Below are positions 16,942 through 27,723 of a DNA stretch of 64,000 bases, in pieces; the first letter of the stretch is position 1, and the number at the start of each line of letters is the position of its first letter. Where the stretch lies: assembly GCF_028198145.1 (NCBI RefSeq), contig NZ_CP116338.1:2418001-2482000 (forward strand). Direction: 5' to 3'. The notes beneath the pieces were generated by a model. It ran no database searches and had not been told where the DNA came from. It was given only the letters and a program-made list of their open reading frames with translations. Position numbers and translations under genes: made by a program. This stretch comes from Microbacterium sp. nov. GSS16 (lineage in GTDB: Bacteria; Actinomycetota; Actinomycetes; Actinomycetales; Microbacteriaceae).

Positions 16942-17967
16942 TCAGGCGAGCATGTCCTTCACCATCGGCACGACCTTCTCGCCGTACAGGCCGATCGAAT
17001 CCAGCATCGTGGCATGGGTGATGCCGCTCTGGTCGTACTTCAGATCGAAGCGGTCGACGTCCAGAGTGCGCAGCGTGCCGACGATCTTGCGAGCCACCGT
17101 CTCCGGGGATCCGATGTACAGCGCACCGCTCTCGATCTCCCGCTCGAAGTCGCCGACAGCGGGGGGCGGCCAGCCTCGCTCCCGACCGAGCCTCGTGCGC
17201 ATGGCGAGCCAGCCGTCGTGGGTGAGCGCTCGAGCCTGTTCGTCGGTCTCAGCGACGAGGCCCGGTGAGTGCACGGCGACAGGCTGATGGGGCACTCCGA
17301 ACTGATCCTGCGCCCGCGTGAACAGGTCGATGTACGGCGCGAAGCGCGCCGCCGGACCGCCGATGATCGCGAGGAAGAGTCCGAAGTTGTAGCGTGCGGT
17401 GCGGACGACCGAGTCGGGACTGCCACCCACCCCGACCCAGGTGCGCAGGCCGTTCGCCGTCGTCGGGAAGACCCGCTGATTCTCGAGCGGCGGACGCGTG
17501 CTGCCCTGCCAGGTCACCGGCTCCTCCTTCAGCAGCAGCGAGAGCAGGTCGAGACGCTCTTCGAACAGCTCCTCGTACTGACGCAGATCGAAGCCGAACA
17601 GCGGGAACGACTCGACGAACGACCCGCGTCCGGCGACGATCTCGGCCCTCCCGCTGGAGACGGCGTCGAGTGTGGAGAAGCGCTCGAATACGCGCACCGG
17701 ATCGTCGGAGCTGAGCACGGTCACGGCCGAGCCGAGCCGGATGCGCTCGGTTCGCGCAGCGATGGCGGAGAGAACGATCTCGGGGCTCGAGACGGCGAAG
17801 TCGGGGCGGTGGTGCTCTCCCAGGCCGAAGAAGTCCAGTCCCGCCCGGTCGGCCAGCTCGGCCTCCTCGATGATGTCGCGGATCACCTGCGGATGCGGGA
17901 CGGCTTCGCCGTCGGCGTCCTCGGTGACTCCCCCGAAGGTGTCGAGCCCGAATTCGATGTCAGTCAT
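16942..17967 (-). CDS. LLM class flavin-dependent oxidoreductase
   Basis: Luciferase-like monooxygenase family protein of 341 residues. It begins MTDIEFGLDTFGGVTED, followed by FFGLGEHHRPDFAVSSPEIVLSA-type sequence (EHHRPDFA near residue 51) and RLGSAVTVLSSDDPVRVFE, which are conserved in the F420/FMN-dependent LLM group. The later RTWVGVGGSPDSVVRTARY is the flavin phosphate-binding region. Whether FMN or F420 is the cofactor cannot be decided from sequence. The gene stands alone between two tRNA-Glu genes on the same strand. Confidence 0.9.
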   Translation of the reverse strand: MTDIEFGLDTFGGVTEDADGEAVPHPQVIRDIIEEAELADRAGLDFFGLGEHHRPDFAVSSPEIVLSAIAARTERIRLGSAVTVLSSDDPVRVFERFSTLDAVSSGRAEIVAGRGSFVESFPLFGFDLRQYEELFEERLDLLSLLLKEEPVTWQGSTRPPLENQRVFPTTANGLRTWVGVGGSPDSVVRTARYNFGLFLAIIGGPAARFAPYIDLFTRAQDQFGVPHQPVAVHSPGLVAETDEQARALTHDGWLAMRTRLGRERGWPPPAVGDFEREIESGALYIGSPETVARKIVGTLRTLDVDRFDLKYDQSGITHATMLDSIGLYGEKVVPMVKDMLA

Positions 17968-18025
17968 GCCGACAGGAACCGTCTGTCACGAAGATTCATT
18001 CCGGTGAATGCAATGTGCGGATATG

Positions 18026-18059
18026 CAGAAGGCCCTCCGAGATCTCGGAGGGCCTTCTG
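18026..18059 (-). terminator. Hairpin terminator of the second tRNA-Glu gene
   Basis: Sixteen-bp perfect arms (CAGAAGGCCCTCCGAG and its complement) around a 2-nt centre, directly downstream of the tRNA. Its core GAAGGCCCTC matches the terminator at 16764-16797. Confidence 0.75.
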
Positions 18060-18067
18060 TGTCGCTG

Positions 18068-18140
18068 TGACCCCAGCGGGATTCGAACCCGCGTTACCGC
18101 CGTGAGAGGGCGGCGTACTAGGCCGCTATACGATGGGGCC
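18068..18140 (-). tRNA. tRNA-Glu (anticodon CUC), second copy
   Basis: Identical in all 73 positions to the copy at 16805-16877, with its own promoter and terminator, so both copies appear functional. Confidence 0.97.
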
Positions 18141-18174
18141 GTTCGGCCCTGAGGGCCGATCTGGCAACCGTGCA

Positions 18175-18204
18175 AGTCTGTCACGCTGCGCGCCGACCGT
18201 CCAA
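18175..18204 (-). promoter_or_regulatory. Promoter of the second tRNA-Glu gene
   Basis: TTGGAC and CAGACT hexamers with an 18-nt spacer, matching the arrangement in front of the first tRNA-Glu copy. Confidence 0.5.
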
Positions 18205-18285
18205 ATCGGCCCGCAGTCGTCCGCATCACGGGCGTGTCGCATCGGCCGACTTGCCCGGAGAGGACCGGCGGAGTTTACTTCGGTC

Positions 18286-18924
18286 ATGCGCATCACGAAG
18301 TACGAACACGCAGCACTGCGCGTGGATGAGGCCAACGCGACCCTTCTGATCGATCCGGGTTCGTTCACCACCCCGCCCGACGATCTCAGCGGGATCGTGG
18401 CCGTTGTGATCACGCACGAGCATCCCGACCACTGGACCTCTTCCCACCTCGACCGGGTTCTTCGTGCCGCACCCGGCACGCCGATCTTCAGCACAGCAGG
18501 CGTAGCGGCCGCCGCGCCCGGTTACGAGATCACCGTCGTGTCGCCTGGTGACGAGGTGACGGTCGGCGGATTCACCCTGCAGTTCTTCGGGGGTCGGCAT
18601 GCCGTGATCCACGAGAGCATGCCGGTGGTCGATAATCTCGCGGTGCTCGTCAACGACGAGCTGTACTATCCCGGAGACTCCTACGCGATCCCCGAGGGGA
18701 TCGAGGTGCGCACCCTCGCTGCACCGCTCGGTGCTCCCTGGCTGAAGATCGGCGAGGCCATGGACTTCGTGCTCGCGGTCGCGCCGCGACGATGCTTCGG
18801 CACGCACGACATGACCCTGTCGACGGTCGGGCGCGACATGCACCGCCAGCGCCTGCAATGGGCTACCGAGCAGGGCGGCGGAACGTTCTTCGAGCTCGAC
18901 CCGACCGAGAGCCTCGACGTCTGA
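18286..18924 (+). CDS. MBL fold metallo-hydrolase
   Basis: Metallo-beta-lactamase fold protein of 212 residues, related to the UlaG/YtnP-like group that acts on small esters or phosphodiesters. Metal-ligand motif THEHPDHWT (HxHxDH) is near residues 44-52, and further ligands are in GRHAVIH, YYPGDSY and the C-terminal GTHD. Start ATG at 18286 begins MRITKYEHAALRVDE, typical of the family; the longer frame upstream overlaps the tRNA-Glu promoter and was dropped. The stop falls inside the first unit of a 20-bp tandem repeat. Substrate unknown. Confidence 0.85.
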   Translation: MRITKYEHAALRVDEANATLLIDPGSFTTPPDDLSGIVAVVITHEHPDHWTSSHLDRVLRAAPGTPIFSTAGVAAAAPGYEITVVSPGDEVTVGGFTLQFFGGRHAVIHESMPVVDNLAVLVNDELYYPGDSYAIPEGIEVRTLAAPLGAPWLKIGEAMDFVLAVAPRRCFGTHDMTLSTVGRDMHRQRLQWATEQGGGTFFELDPTESLDV

Positions 18925-18990
18925 CTCCGGCCTTGGACGTTTGACGCAACGCCTCGACGTCTTCCGCAACGCCTCGACGTCTGGATCAGT
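18911..18990. repeat. Four imperfect 20-bp tandem repeats
   Basis: Units begin GCCTCGACGTCT at 18911, 18951 and 18971, with a diverged unit GCCTTGGACGTTT at 18930. The first unit contains the stop codon of the MBL-fold gene, suggesting slippage-type duplication of its 3' end. The region runs up to the convergent pepN gene. Confidence 0.7.
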
Positions 18991-19002
18991 GCCGCTCCGC
19001 CT

Positions 19003-21504
<2,502 letters not shown>

Positions 21505-21626
21505 TCCTCCATCGTGTCATGTCGCGGCAGCCGTCGCAGTGGCCTGCGCCGAGAGCGCAACCCCCTTTCCGTGCGGATCCAGTGACGCGAGCCTGGTTCG
21601 GGTACCCCACGTGAGAAGGAGTGAAC

Positions 21627-22535
21627 ATGACCGACGAGAACACCCCCGACCAGCTGACCTTCCAGAACCCCGTGGATCGTTTCCCCTCGATCACCCCGCC
21701 GAAGCAGGATCAGCCCGAGCCGGGCCTCGACGCCGAGCTGAAGCCGAAGGCCGACCGAGGAGAGCAGTCCTACCGCGGAACCGGGCGGCTCGAGGGGCGT
21801 CGTGCCCTGATCACCGGTTCCGACTCCGGGATCGGCGCGGCCGTGGCCATCGCGTTCGCCCGCGAAGGTGCCGACGTCGCGCTGTCGTACCTGCCGGAAG
21901 AGGAGGAGGACGCGCAGCATGTGAAGGCCGTGATTGAGGAATGCGGGCGTCGGGCGTTCCTCTTCCCGGGAGACCTCACCGACCGCGATTTCTGCGCCGA
22001 GCTCGTCGAGAAGGCGGTGCAGGCCCTCGGCGGCCTCGATGCCCTGGTGAACAACGCCGGCAAGCAGATCGCCGTCGAGGACATCGCCGACCTCAGCGAC
22101 GAGCAGGTCACCGAGACGTTCACGACGAACATCGTCGCGATGTTCCGGATCTCGCAGGCGGCCCTGACGCACATGCCCGCCGGGTCCACGATCGTGAACA
22201 CCACCTCGATCCAGGCGTACGAGCCTTCGCCGCACCTGCTGGATTACGCCTCGACCAAGGCCGCGATCAACAACTTCACGAAGGGTCTTGCGCAGCAGGT
22301 CGCGGGCAGGGGCATCCGTGTGAACGCGGTCGCGCCCGGTCCGATCTGGACGCCCCTGCAGGTCTCGGACGGCCAGCCGAAGGACGCGCTGCCGGAGTTC
22401 GGCAAGAGCACTCCGCTCGGTCGCGCCGGTCAGCCCACCGAGCTCGCCCCGGCCTACGTGTTCCTCACCTCGCCGGAGTCGAGCTACGTGCTGGCCGAGA
22501 CCCTGAACGTGAACGGCGGCATGCCCACGCCGTGA
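21627..22535 (+). CDS. SDR family oxidoreductase with N-terminal extension
   Basis: Short-chain dehydrogenase of 302 residues in the general-stress (YhdF/YghA-like) group. It has the proline-rich N-terminal extension ([19 protein letters not shown]) typical of that group, the cofactor motif [16 protein letters not shown] near residue 57, NNAGKQ near 138, and the catalytic YASTK near 203. The ATG at 21627 was chosen because AAGGAG sits 5 nt upstream; a GTG 6 nt earlier lies within that site. Homologues are often induced by osmotic or general stress; the substrate is not known. Confidence 0.88.
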   Translation: MTDENTPDQLTFQNPVDRFPSITPPKQDQPEPGLDAELKPKADRGEQSYRGTGRLEGRRALITGSDSGIGAAVAIAFAREGADVALSYLPEEEEDAQHVKAVIEECGRRAFLFPGDLTDRDFCAELVEKAVQALGGLDALVNNAGKQIAVEDIADLSDEQVTETFTTNIVAMFRISQAALTHMPAGSTIVNTTSIQAYEPSPHLLDYASTKAAINNFTKGLAQQVAGRGIRVNAVAPGPIWTPLQVSDGQPKDALPEFGKSTPLGRAGQPTELAPAYVFLTSPESSYVLAETLNVNGGMPTP

Positions 22536-22560
22536 GCACGCGCGATGTCGCCGGTGCGGA

Positions 22561-23778
22561 TCACGCCGTGGTGCGCACCGGCGCCTTCGCGAGCGCCTGC
22601 TCGAGGTCGGCGAGCAGGTCGTCGACGTTCTCGAGCCCGATGGACAGCCGCACGACATCGGCCCCCGGTCGTGCCTCCGGTGCGACCGGACGATGGGTGA
22701 GCGCGGCCGGATGCTGGATCAGCGAGTCCACGCCGCCGAGGGACACCGCGTGGGTGAACAGGCGCACGGCTCCGGTGAGCGCCTCCGCCGCGGCGTAACC
22801 GCCGGCGAGGCGGATGGCGATCATCGCTCCCCCACCGCGCATCTGCCGTCCGATCAGCCCCCGCTCGTCGCCGAACTCCGGGTACAGCACCTCGCTGACG
22901 GCCGGATTCTGCTGCAGGGCGTGAGCGAGCGAGCGGGCGGTGCTCTGCTGCGCGTGGATGCGCATGGGCAGTGTGGCGAGGCCTCGATGCAGCAGATACG
23001 CGCCGAGCGGATGCAGCAGCGCGCCCGTGATCGCGCGCACTCGCCGCAGCGCCTGAGCGGTCTGCTCGCTGCACGAGATCACGCCGGCGATGACATCGCC
23101 GTGACCGCCGATGTACTTCGTCGCGCTGTGCATCGACATGGTCGCGCCGAGGTCGAGCGGGTTCTGCAGCAGCGGGGTAGCGAACGTGTTGTCGACGAGT
23201 ACGGGGACGCCGCCCGACTGCGCCACGACGGCGGCGATGTCGACGAGGTCCAGCGTCGGGTTCGCAGGCGTCTCGAGCACGATCATGCCGGTGTCCTGGC
23301 GGATGCTCGCCGACACCTCGTGCTCGTCGCAGAAGGTGACCTCGGCCCCCAGCAGGCCCGAGTCGAGCAGATGATCGGTGCCGCCGTACAGGGGCCGCAC
23401 CGCGACGATGTGGCGCTTGCCGACGGCGGTCGTGTGAGCGAGGATCGCGGCGGTCATGGCCGCCATCCCCGAGCCGAAGGCGACGGATGCCTCGGAGTGC
23501 TCGAGCTCGGACAGCGCCTCCTCGAAGCGCGCCACCGTGGGGTTCCACAGCCGGGCGTACACGTTGCCGCCGTCGGGCAGCGGATGGCCGCCGGTCGCCA
23601 TCGACTCGTACGAGTCGCCGCCGTGCAGGATGTCGGGCAGCGGGTTCGTCGACGACAGGTCGATGGGCGCGGCGTGGACGCCGAGGGCGCCGAAGTCGGC
23701 GCGGCCTGCGTGGACGGCAACGGTGTCGGGGTGCAGCGGCATGTCGGGCATGCCGTAGATCCTGCTCTCATCTCGCAT
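22561..23778 (-). CDS. Trans-sulfuration family PLP-dependent enzyme (cystathionine gamma-synthase/lyase type)
   Basis: Fold type I PLP enzyme of the Cys/Met metabolism family, 405 residues. Evidence includes NVYARLWNPTVARFEEALSELE-type sequence near residue 72, FGSGMAAMTA, the cofactor tyrosine region RPLYGGTDHL, VDNTFATPLLQNPLDLGA, and the PLP lysine in MHSATKYIGGHGD. The C-terminal SLGGVDSLIQHPAALTH matches the substrate carboxylate-binding block. Sequence alone does not separate synthase, lyase and methionine gamma-lyase activities. An Lrp/AsnC regulator is divergently transcribed 87 nt away and probably controls it. Confidence 0.88.
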   Translation of the reverse strand: MRDESRIYGMPDMPLHPDTVAVHAGRADFGALGVHAAPIDLSSTNPLPDILHGGDSYESMATGGHPLPDGGNVYARLWNPTVARFEEALSELEHSEASVAFGSGMAAMTAAILAHTTAVGKRHIVAVRPLYGGTDHLLDSGLLGAEVTFCDEHEVSASIRQDTGMIVLETPANPTLDLVDIAAVVAQSGGVPVLVDNTFATPLLQNPLDLGATMSMHSATKYIGGHGDVIAGVISCSEQTAQALRRVRAITGALLHPLGAYLLHRGLATLPMRIHAQQSTARSLAHALQQNPAVSEVLYPEFGDERGLIGRQMRGGGAMIAIRLAGGYAAAEALTGAVRLFTHAVSLGGVDSLIQHPAALTHRPVAPEARPGADVVRLSIGLENVDDLLADLEQALAKAPVRTTA

Positions 23779-23865
23779 CCCAGTCCAGCCTCATTGTCGA
23801 AGAATGACACCGAACACGCGTATGTTGTTCGCAGAGCAATTCGCCGTGAGACTCAGGAGCACAAG

Positions 23866-24345
23866 TTGGCGGCAGCACAGCACGGCCTCGTCGACGAGCT
23901 CGACCTGCGCATTCTGGCGGCGCTGATCGAGGCCCCCGACGCCCCGATCAAAGAGCTCGCGCTGGAGCTGGGCATCCCCGCATCCACCTGCGCCTTCCGG
24001 CTGCGTACCCTGCGCAGTCGCGGAGTGATCACGGGCTCACGCCTCGAGATCGATCCGGCGAGTGTCGGCGCTCCGGTGCAGGCCATGATCCGCGTGCGCC
24101 TCGGCACCCACAGCAGGGACGGCGTGGAGGCGCTCTTCGACGCCCTCGCGACGACCCGGGGTGTGCTGCAGGTCTTCCACATCGCCGGGGCCGACGACTT
24201 CCTCGTGCACGTGGCCGTGGCCGATGCCGCCGCGCTGCGCGACATCGTGCTCGAGCGCATCACGGTGCACGACATCGTGCGGGCGACCGAGACGCAGCTG
24301 GTCTTCGAGCTGCGCGAGGGTGCGGGCGTCCTACCGCGTCGGTGA
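23866..24345 (+). CDS. Lrp/AsnC family transcriptional regulator
   Basis: Feast/famine regulator of 159 residues: an N-terminal winged helix-turn-helix (DELDLRILAALIEAPDAPIK then LALELGIPASTCAFRLRTL, about residues 10-50) and a C-terminal RAM ligand-binding domain (VQAMIRVRLG, VLQVFHIAGADDFLVHVAV). The start is a TTG at 23866 preceded by AGGAG at 7 nt; no ATG in frame is suitable. It faces the PLP enzyme gene across an 87-nt gap, the usual position for a local amino-acid-responsive regulator of that gene. Confidence 0.88.
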   Translation: MAAAQHGLVDELDLRILAALIEAPDAPIKELALELGIPASTCAFRLRTLRSRGVITGSRLEIDPASVGAPVQAMIRVRLGTHSRDGVEALFDALATTRGVLQVFHIAGADDFLVHVAVADAAALRDIVLERITVHDIVRATETQLVFELREGAGVLPRR

Positions 24346-24347
24346 GC

Positions 24348-25688
24348 TCAGCGCTCCGCCGCGATCTCGTCGGGACGATCTGCGACGGGCTCTCCGGCGA
24401 AGCGACGGGTGCTGAGCCACAGGATCACGCCCACGGCCAGCAGGATCGCCGCGAAGAGCCAGACGATCGGGCGCTGCTGGCTCAGCAGCACCAGGCACGA
24501 GATCACGCCGAGCACCGGCACGAACGTCCACACCCGGAAGTGCTCGTGCTGCACCCTATCACGGCGCAGCACCAGAACCGACACGTTGGCGCTGATGAAG
24601 ACCAGCAGCAGAAGCAGCACGACGGTCTCGGCGAGAGTCGCGAGGTCGCCGACCAGCGTCAGCAGCATCGCCACCACGGTCGTCGATGCGATCGCCACCC
24701 ACGGGGTGCGCCGCCGCGGCAGCACCCGCCCCAGCGGTGCGGGGAGCAGACCCTGCTCGGCCATGCCGAACGCGAGCCGGCTGGCCATGATCATCGTCAG
24801 CAGAGCACCGTTGGCGACGGCGATCAGAGCGATGAGGCTGAACAGCCACGACGGCACGCTGACCCCGGTCGCCTCGACGACCGCCAGCAGGGGACCCGTC
24901 GACTTCTGCAGCTCGTCGGTCGGCAGGGCTGCAGCACTCGCGACGCCCACAAGCACGTAGACCACACCGGCGGTGACCAGGGCGCCGAACAGCGCCCGCG
25001 GATACACCCGACTGGGCCGCTTCACCTCTTCGATCACGTTCGCCGAGGTCTCGAACCCCACGAACGAGTAGTAGGCGACGATCGCGCCGCCCAGCACCGC
25101 GCCGGCGACGCCGACCCCCTCGGGCAGCTCGGTCGCTCGGCCGAGGTCTCCCCCACCCCCTCCGACGTATATGGCCACGACGACGATCACGATCACGAGT
25201 CCGGAGAGCTCGATGGCCGTCATCACGAGATTCGTGCCCATGGATTCGCGGATGCCTCTCGCGTTGAGCAGTCCCACGAGAACGAGGAACACCATCGCCG
25301 CAGGGATCACCGGCACGTCGATGAAGGTGGCCAGGTAGTCGCCCGAGAACGCGATGGCGAGGCCCGCCGCGCTCACCACGCCGGCCGCGAGCATGCTGAA
25401 CCCGACCAGGAACGACAGCAGGGGGCTGCGGAACGCGCGCTCGGCGAACACGGCCGCTCCCCCGGCCCGCGGATACTTGGTCACCAGCTCGGCGTACGAG
25501 CCCGCGGTGAGCAGCGCCAGCAGCAGCGCGACGATCAGGGGTGCCCACAGCATGCCGCCCGCGCTCTCGGACAGCACACCCATGAGGGCGTAGATCCCCG
25601 CGCCCAGCACATCGCCGAGGATGAAGGCGAACAGCATCGGGCCGCTGATCGCGCGGCGCAGGCGGGGAGAGCTCTCGGTGGTGTCCAT
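24348..25688 (-). CDS. APC family amino acid permease
   Basis: Secondary transporter of the amino acid-polyamine-organocation superfamily, 446 residues, with about 12 hydrophobic helices. The first helix carries the unwound GAGIYALMGVLSE motif for substrate binding, followed by YAELVTKYPRAGGAAVFAERAF, a conserved APC block. Substrate is not predictable. It is convergent with the Lrp-family regulator gene with only 2 nt between the stops, so they are not an operon. Confidence 0.88.
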   Translation of the reverse strand: MDTTESSPRLRRAISGPMLFAFILGDVLGAGIYALMGVLSESAGGMLWAPLIVALLLALLTAGSYAELVTKYPRAGGAAVFAERAFRSPLLSFLVGFSMLAAGVVSAAGLAIAFSGDYLATFIDVPVIPAAMVFLVLVGLLNARGIRESMGTNLVMTAIELSGLVIVIVVVAIYVGGGGGDLGRATELPEGVGVAGAVLGGAIVAYYSFVGFETSANVIEEVKRPSRVYPRALFGALVTAGVVYVLVGVASAAALPTDELQKSTGPLLAVVEATGVSVPSWLFSLIALIAVANGALLTMIMASRLAFGMAEQGLLPAPLGRVLPRRRTPWVAIASTTVVAMLLTLVGDLATLAETVVLLLLLVFISANVSVLVLRRDRVQHEHFRVWTFVPVLGVISCLVLLSQQRPIVWLFAAILLAVGVILWLSTRRFAGEPVADRPDEIAAER

Positions 25689-25773
25689 CCCCCGACGCTA
25701 CGGAGAGTGCGCCGCCGGCGCACCCCCTTGACACCTGCTCGGCTGCACCGATAGCCGCACGGGCGGCCGGGGC

Positions 25774-26332
25774 TCAGGCCGTCGCGTCGGCCTCGCGACG
25801 AGGCAGCACCCAGCCCGCACGCGGGAAGTGGCACGTGTAGCCGTTCGGGTACCGCACGAGGTAGTCCTGATGCTCGGGCTCGGCCTCCCAGAACGGCGCG
25901 GCGGGCTCAATGGTCGTGACGGCTGGGCCCGGCCATAGACCCGAGGCATCGACATCCGCGATGGTCTCGCGCGCCACGCGCTCTTGTTCGGCGTCGAGGG
26001 GGAAGATCGCCGAGCGATAGCTGGTGCCGATGTCGTTGCCCTGGCGGTTCAGGGTCGAGGGGTCGTGGATCTGGAAGAAGAAGGCCAGGATGTCGCGATA
26101 CGTGGTCTGCGCAGGGTCGTAGACGATCTCGAGCGCCTCTGCGTGACCGGGGTGGTTGCGATAGGTGGCGTGATCGTTCTCACCGCCGGTGTACCCGACC
26201 CGCGTGGCGAGAACACCGGGCTGGCGACGCACCAGATCCTCACATACCCCAGAAACAGCCGCCCGCGAGCACCGCCGTCTCAGCGCCGTCGCGGCGGGTG
26301 ATCTCTCCGGTGTCGCTGGTTCCGCTGGTCAT
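25774..26332 (-). pseudogene. msrA: Peptide methionine sulfoxide reductase, frameshifted
   Basis: MsrA repairs methionine-S-sulfoxide in proteins. From the ATG at 26332 the frame reads 30 residues ending LAGGCFWGM, which contains the catalytic cysteine, and then hits TGA. Removing one base at 26242 (a T on the coding strand) restores [20 protein letters not shown] and the rest of a normal enzyme, with [25 protein letters not shown] and HQDYL, ending at 25774; together about 185 residues. The 3' part alone lacks the active-site cysteine. It is either a recent pseudogene or a single-base sequencing error. Confidence 0.88.
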
Positions 26333-26497
26333 GCTCGTCTCCTCTTGATCGAATCCGGATGCCCGGGTCTTCCATTCTGCCCTCGTCGGGCCTGCCGAGG
26401 GCCGGTCTCGGCGCCGACTGCCCGGGAATGCAGGGCTCGGCGTCTAGGTTGGTGCTGAGAGCCGCACGGCGGCGGGTCCCGGCATCCGAGGAGAGAA

Positions 26498-26971
26498 ATG
26501 CGCCCCTATCTCGACAAGTCCGCTCCCGAGGTCTGGAAGGCCGCGGGCGACTACTCTCGCGCTGTGGCAGGCGAAGCCGAGCGCCGCGGCCTGACGCTGC
26601 AGGAGAGCGAGTTCATCAAGATCCGCACCTCTCAGCTGAACGCCTGCGCGTTCTGCCTCGATCTGCACACGCGCGAGGCCCGAAGCGCCGGAATCCCGCA
26701 GCAGAAGATCGATCTTCTGCCGGCATGGCGTGACACGAGCCTCTTCTCTGAGCGAGAGAACGCGGTGCTGGCGATCGCGGAGGCTGCGACCCGTCTGCCG
26801 CTCACGGAGGAGTCGAAGGCCGATCTGTCAGGTGCTCATGCCGTTCTCGGCGACGAGGCGTTCGCCGCCGCGGAATGGGTTGCGCTGACCATCAACATGT
26901 TCAACAGGATCTCGATCCTCAGCGAGCATCCGGTGCGCCCACGCAACGACAACGGAAAGGTGCTGTCATGA
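26498..26971 (+). CDS. Carboxymuconolactone decarboxylase family protein (AhpD-like)
   Basis: A 157-residue all-helical protein of the AhpD/CMD family. The motif NACAFCLDLHTREAR near residues 48-62 has the CxxC pair and the following histidine used as a peroxidase-type redox centre. The N-terminus MRPYLDKSAPEVWKA and later LPAWRDTSLFSERENAVLA are typical of the alkylhydroperoxidase-like subgroup. Its TGA overlaps the ATG of the next gene by 3 nt, so it is coupled with a GNAT-type acetyltransferase; oxidative-stress related work is likely but not shown. Confidence 0.88.
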   Translation: MRPYLDKSAPEVWKAAGDYSRAVAGEAERRGLTLQESEFIKIRTSQLNACAFCLDLHTREARSAGIPQQKIDLLPAWRDTSLFSERENAVLAIAEAATRLPLTEESKADLSGAHAVLGDEAFAAAEWVALTINMFNRISILSEHPVRPRNDNGKVLS

Positions 26972-27318
26972 CCGAGGAGCGATTTGAAGTCCGCGAGGTT
27001 CCCGACCAGTCGCACTACGTGCTGATCGACCGCGGGCCGGACGGCACGCTGTCGGATGAGATCGGCGAGGTGTCGTACGCCGACGTGGGCGACGAGCGGG
27101 TGCTGTACCACACCGGCGTCTCTGAGGCGTACAGCGGGAAGGGGCTGGGGTCGAAGCTGGTGCGCGCCGTCGTCGACGACATCGTAGCCGCCGGCAAACG
27201 CATCGTCCCGGTCTGCCCCTATGTCGCGGCGTGGCTTCCCAAGCATCCGCAGTACGCCGATCACGTCGTCGAGCGCCGCAGCGAGCACGGCGCGGCGGTC
27301 AAGGCTCTGACCGACTGA
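26968..27318 (+). CDS. GNAT family N-acetyltransferase (small YjdJ type)
   Basis: Single-domain acetyltransferase of 116 residues. The acetyl-CoA binding segment is YSGKGLGSKLVRAVVDD near residues 54-70, followed by IVPVCPYVAAWLPKHPQYADHV, the characteristic C-terminal block of the small YjdJ-like GNAT group. Substrate unknown. The ATG lies within the stop of the AhpD-like gene; the DUF1304 gene follows, forming a three-gene operon. Confidence 0.85.
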   Translation: MTEERFEVREVPDQSHYVLIDRGPDGTLSDEIGEVSYADVGDERVLYHTGVSEAYSGKGLGSKLVRAVVDDIVAAGKRIVPVCPYVAAWLPKHPQYADHVVERRSEHGAAVKALTD

Positions 27319-27329
27319 GAGGCATGATC

Positions 27330-27722
27330 ATGATCATCGCCGCGCTCGTCCTCGCCGCTCTGGCGGCGCTGCTGCACGTCTACATCTTCTACATGGAGTC
27401 GATCGCGTGGACCAGTCCACGGGTGCGCTCGACCTTCGGCACCTCGCTGGAGGAGGCGCAGGCGACGAAGGAGATGGCGTACAACCAGGGGTTCTACAAC
27501 CTGTTCCTCGCGCTGATCACCGCGATCGGCATCGCGCTCATCGTCAACGGAGCCGCAGACGCGGGAGCCGCGCTCGTCTACGCCGGTGCCGGCTCGATGG
27601 CCGCCGCCGCGACGGTGCTCTTCGCCTCCAGCAGTGACAAGCGCGGCGCCGCGCTGACGCAGGGCGTGCTGCCGCTGCTGACCGTCATCTCCCTGACGAT
27701 CGGTCTCGCGCTGCGGGGTTGA
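27330..27722 (+). CDS. DUF1304 family membrane protein
   Basis: Small integral membrane protein, 130 residues with four predicted helices. The family pattern is present: HVYIFYMESIAW near residue 20, NQGFYNLFLALITAIG in the middle, and a Gly/Ala-rich third helix. Function is unknown across the family. The second ATG (27330) was preferred because GAGAGG stands 7 nt upstream; an ATG at 27324 is in frame but too close to it. It closes the AhpD-like/GNAT operon and is convergent with the pirin gene, with 1 nt between their stops. Confidence 0.8.
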   Translation: MIIAALVLAALAALLHVYIFYMESIAWTSPRVRSTFGTSLEEAQATKEMAYNQGFYNLFLALITAIGIALIVNGAADAGAALVYAGAGSMAAAATVLFASSSDKRGAALTQGVLPLLTVISLTIGLALRG

Positions 27723-27723
27723 G

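Noticed and set aside
16734-17021. Short forward-strand frame over the first tRNA-Glu gene
   Set aside because: It translates the tRNA complement (the well-known GIRTRVTAVRGRRTRPL artefact), not a protein gene.
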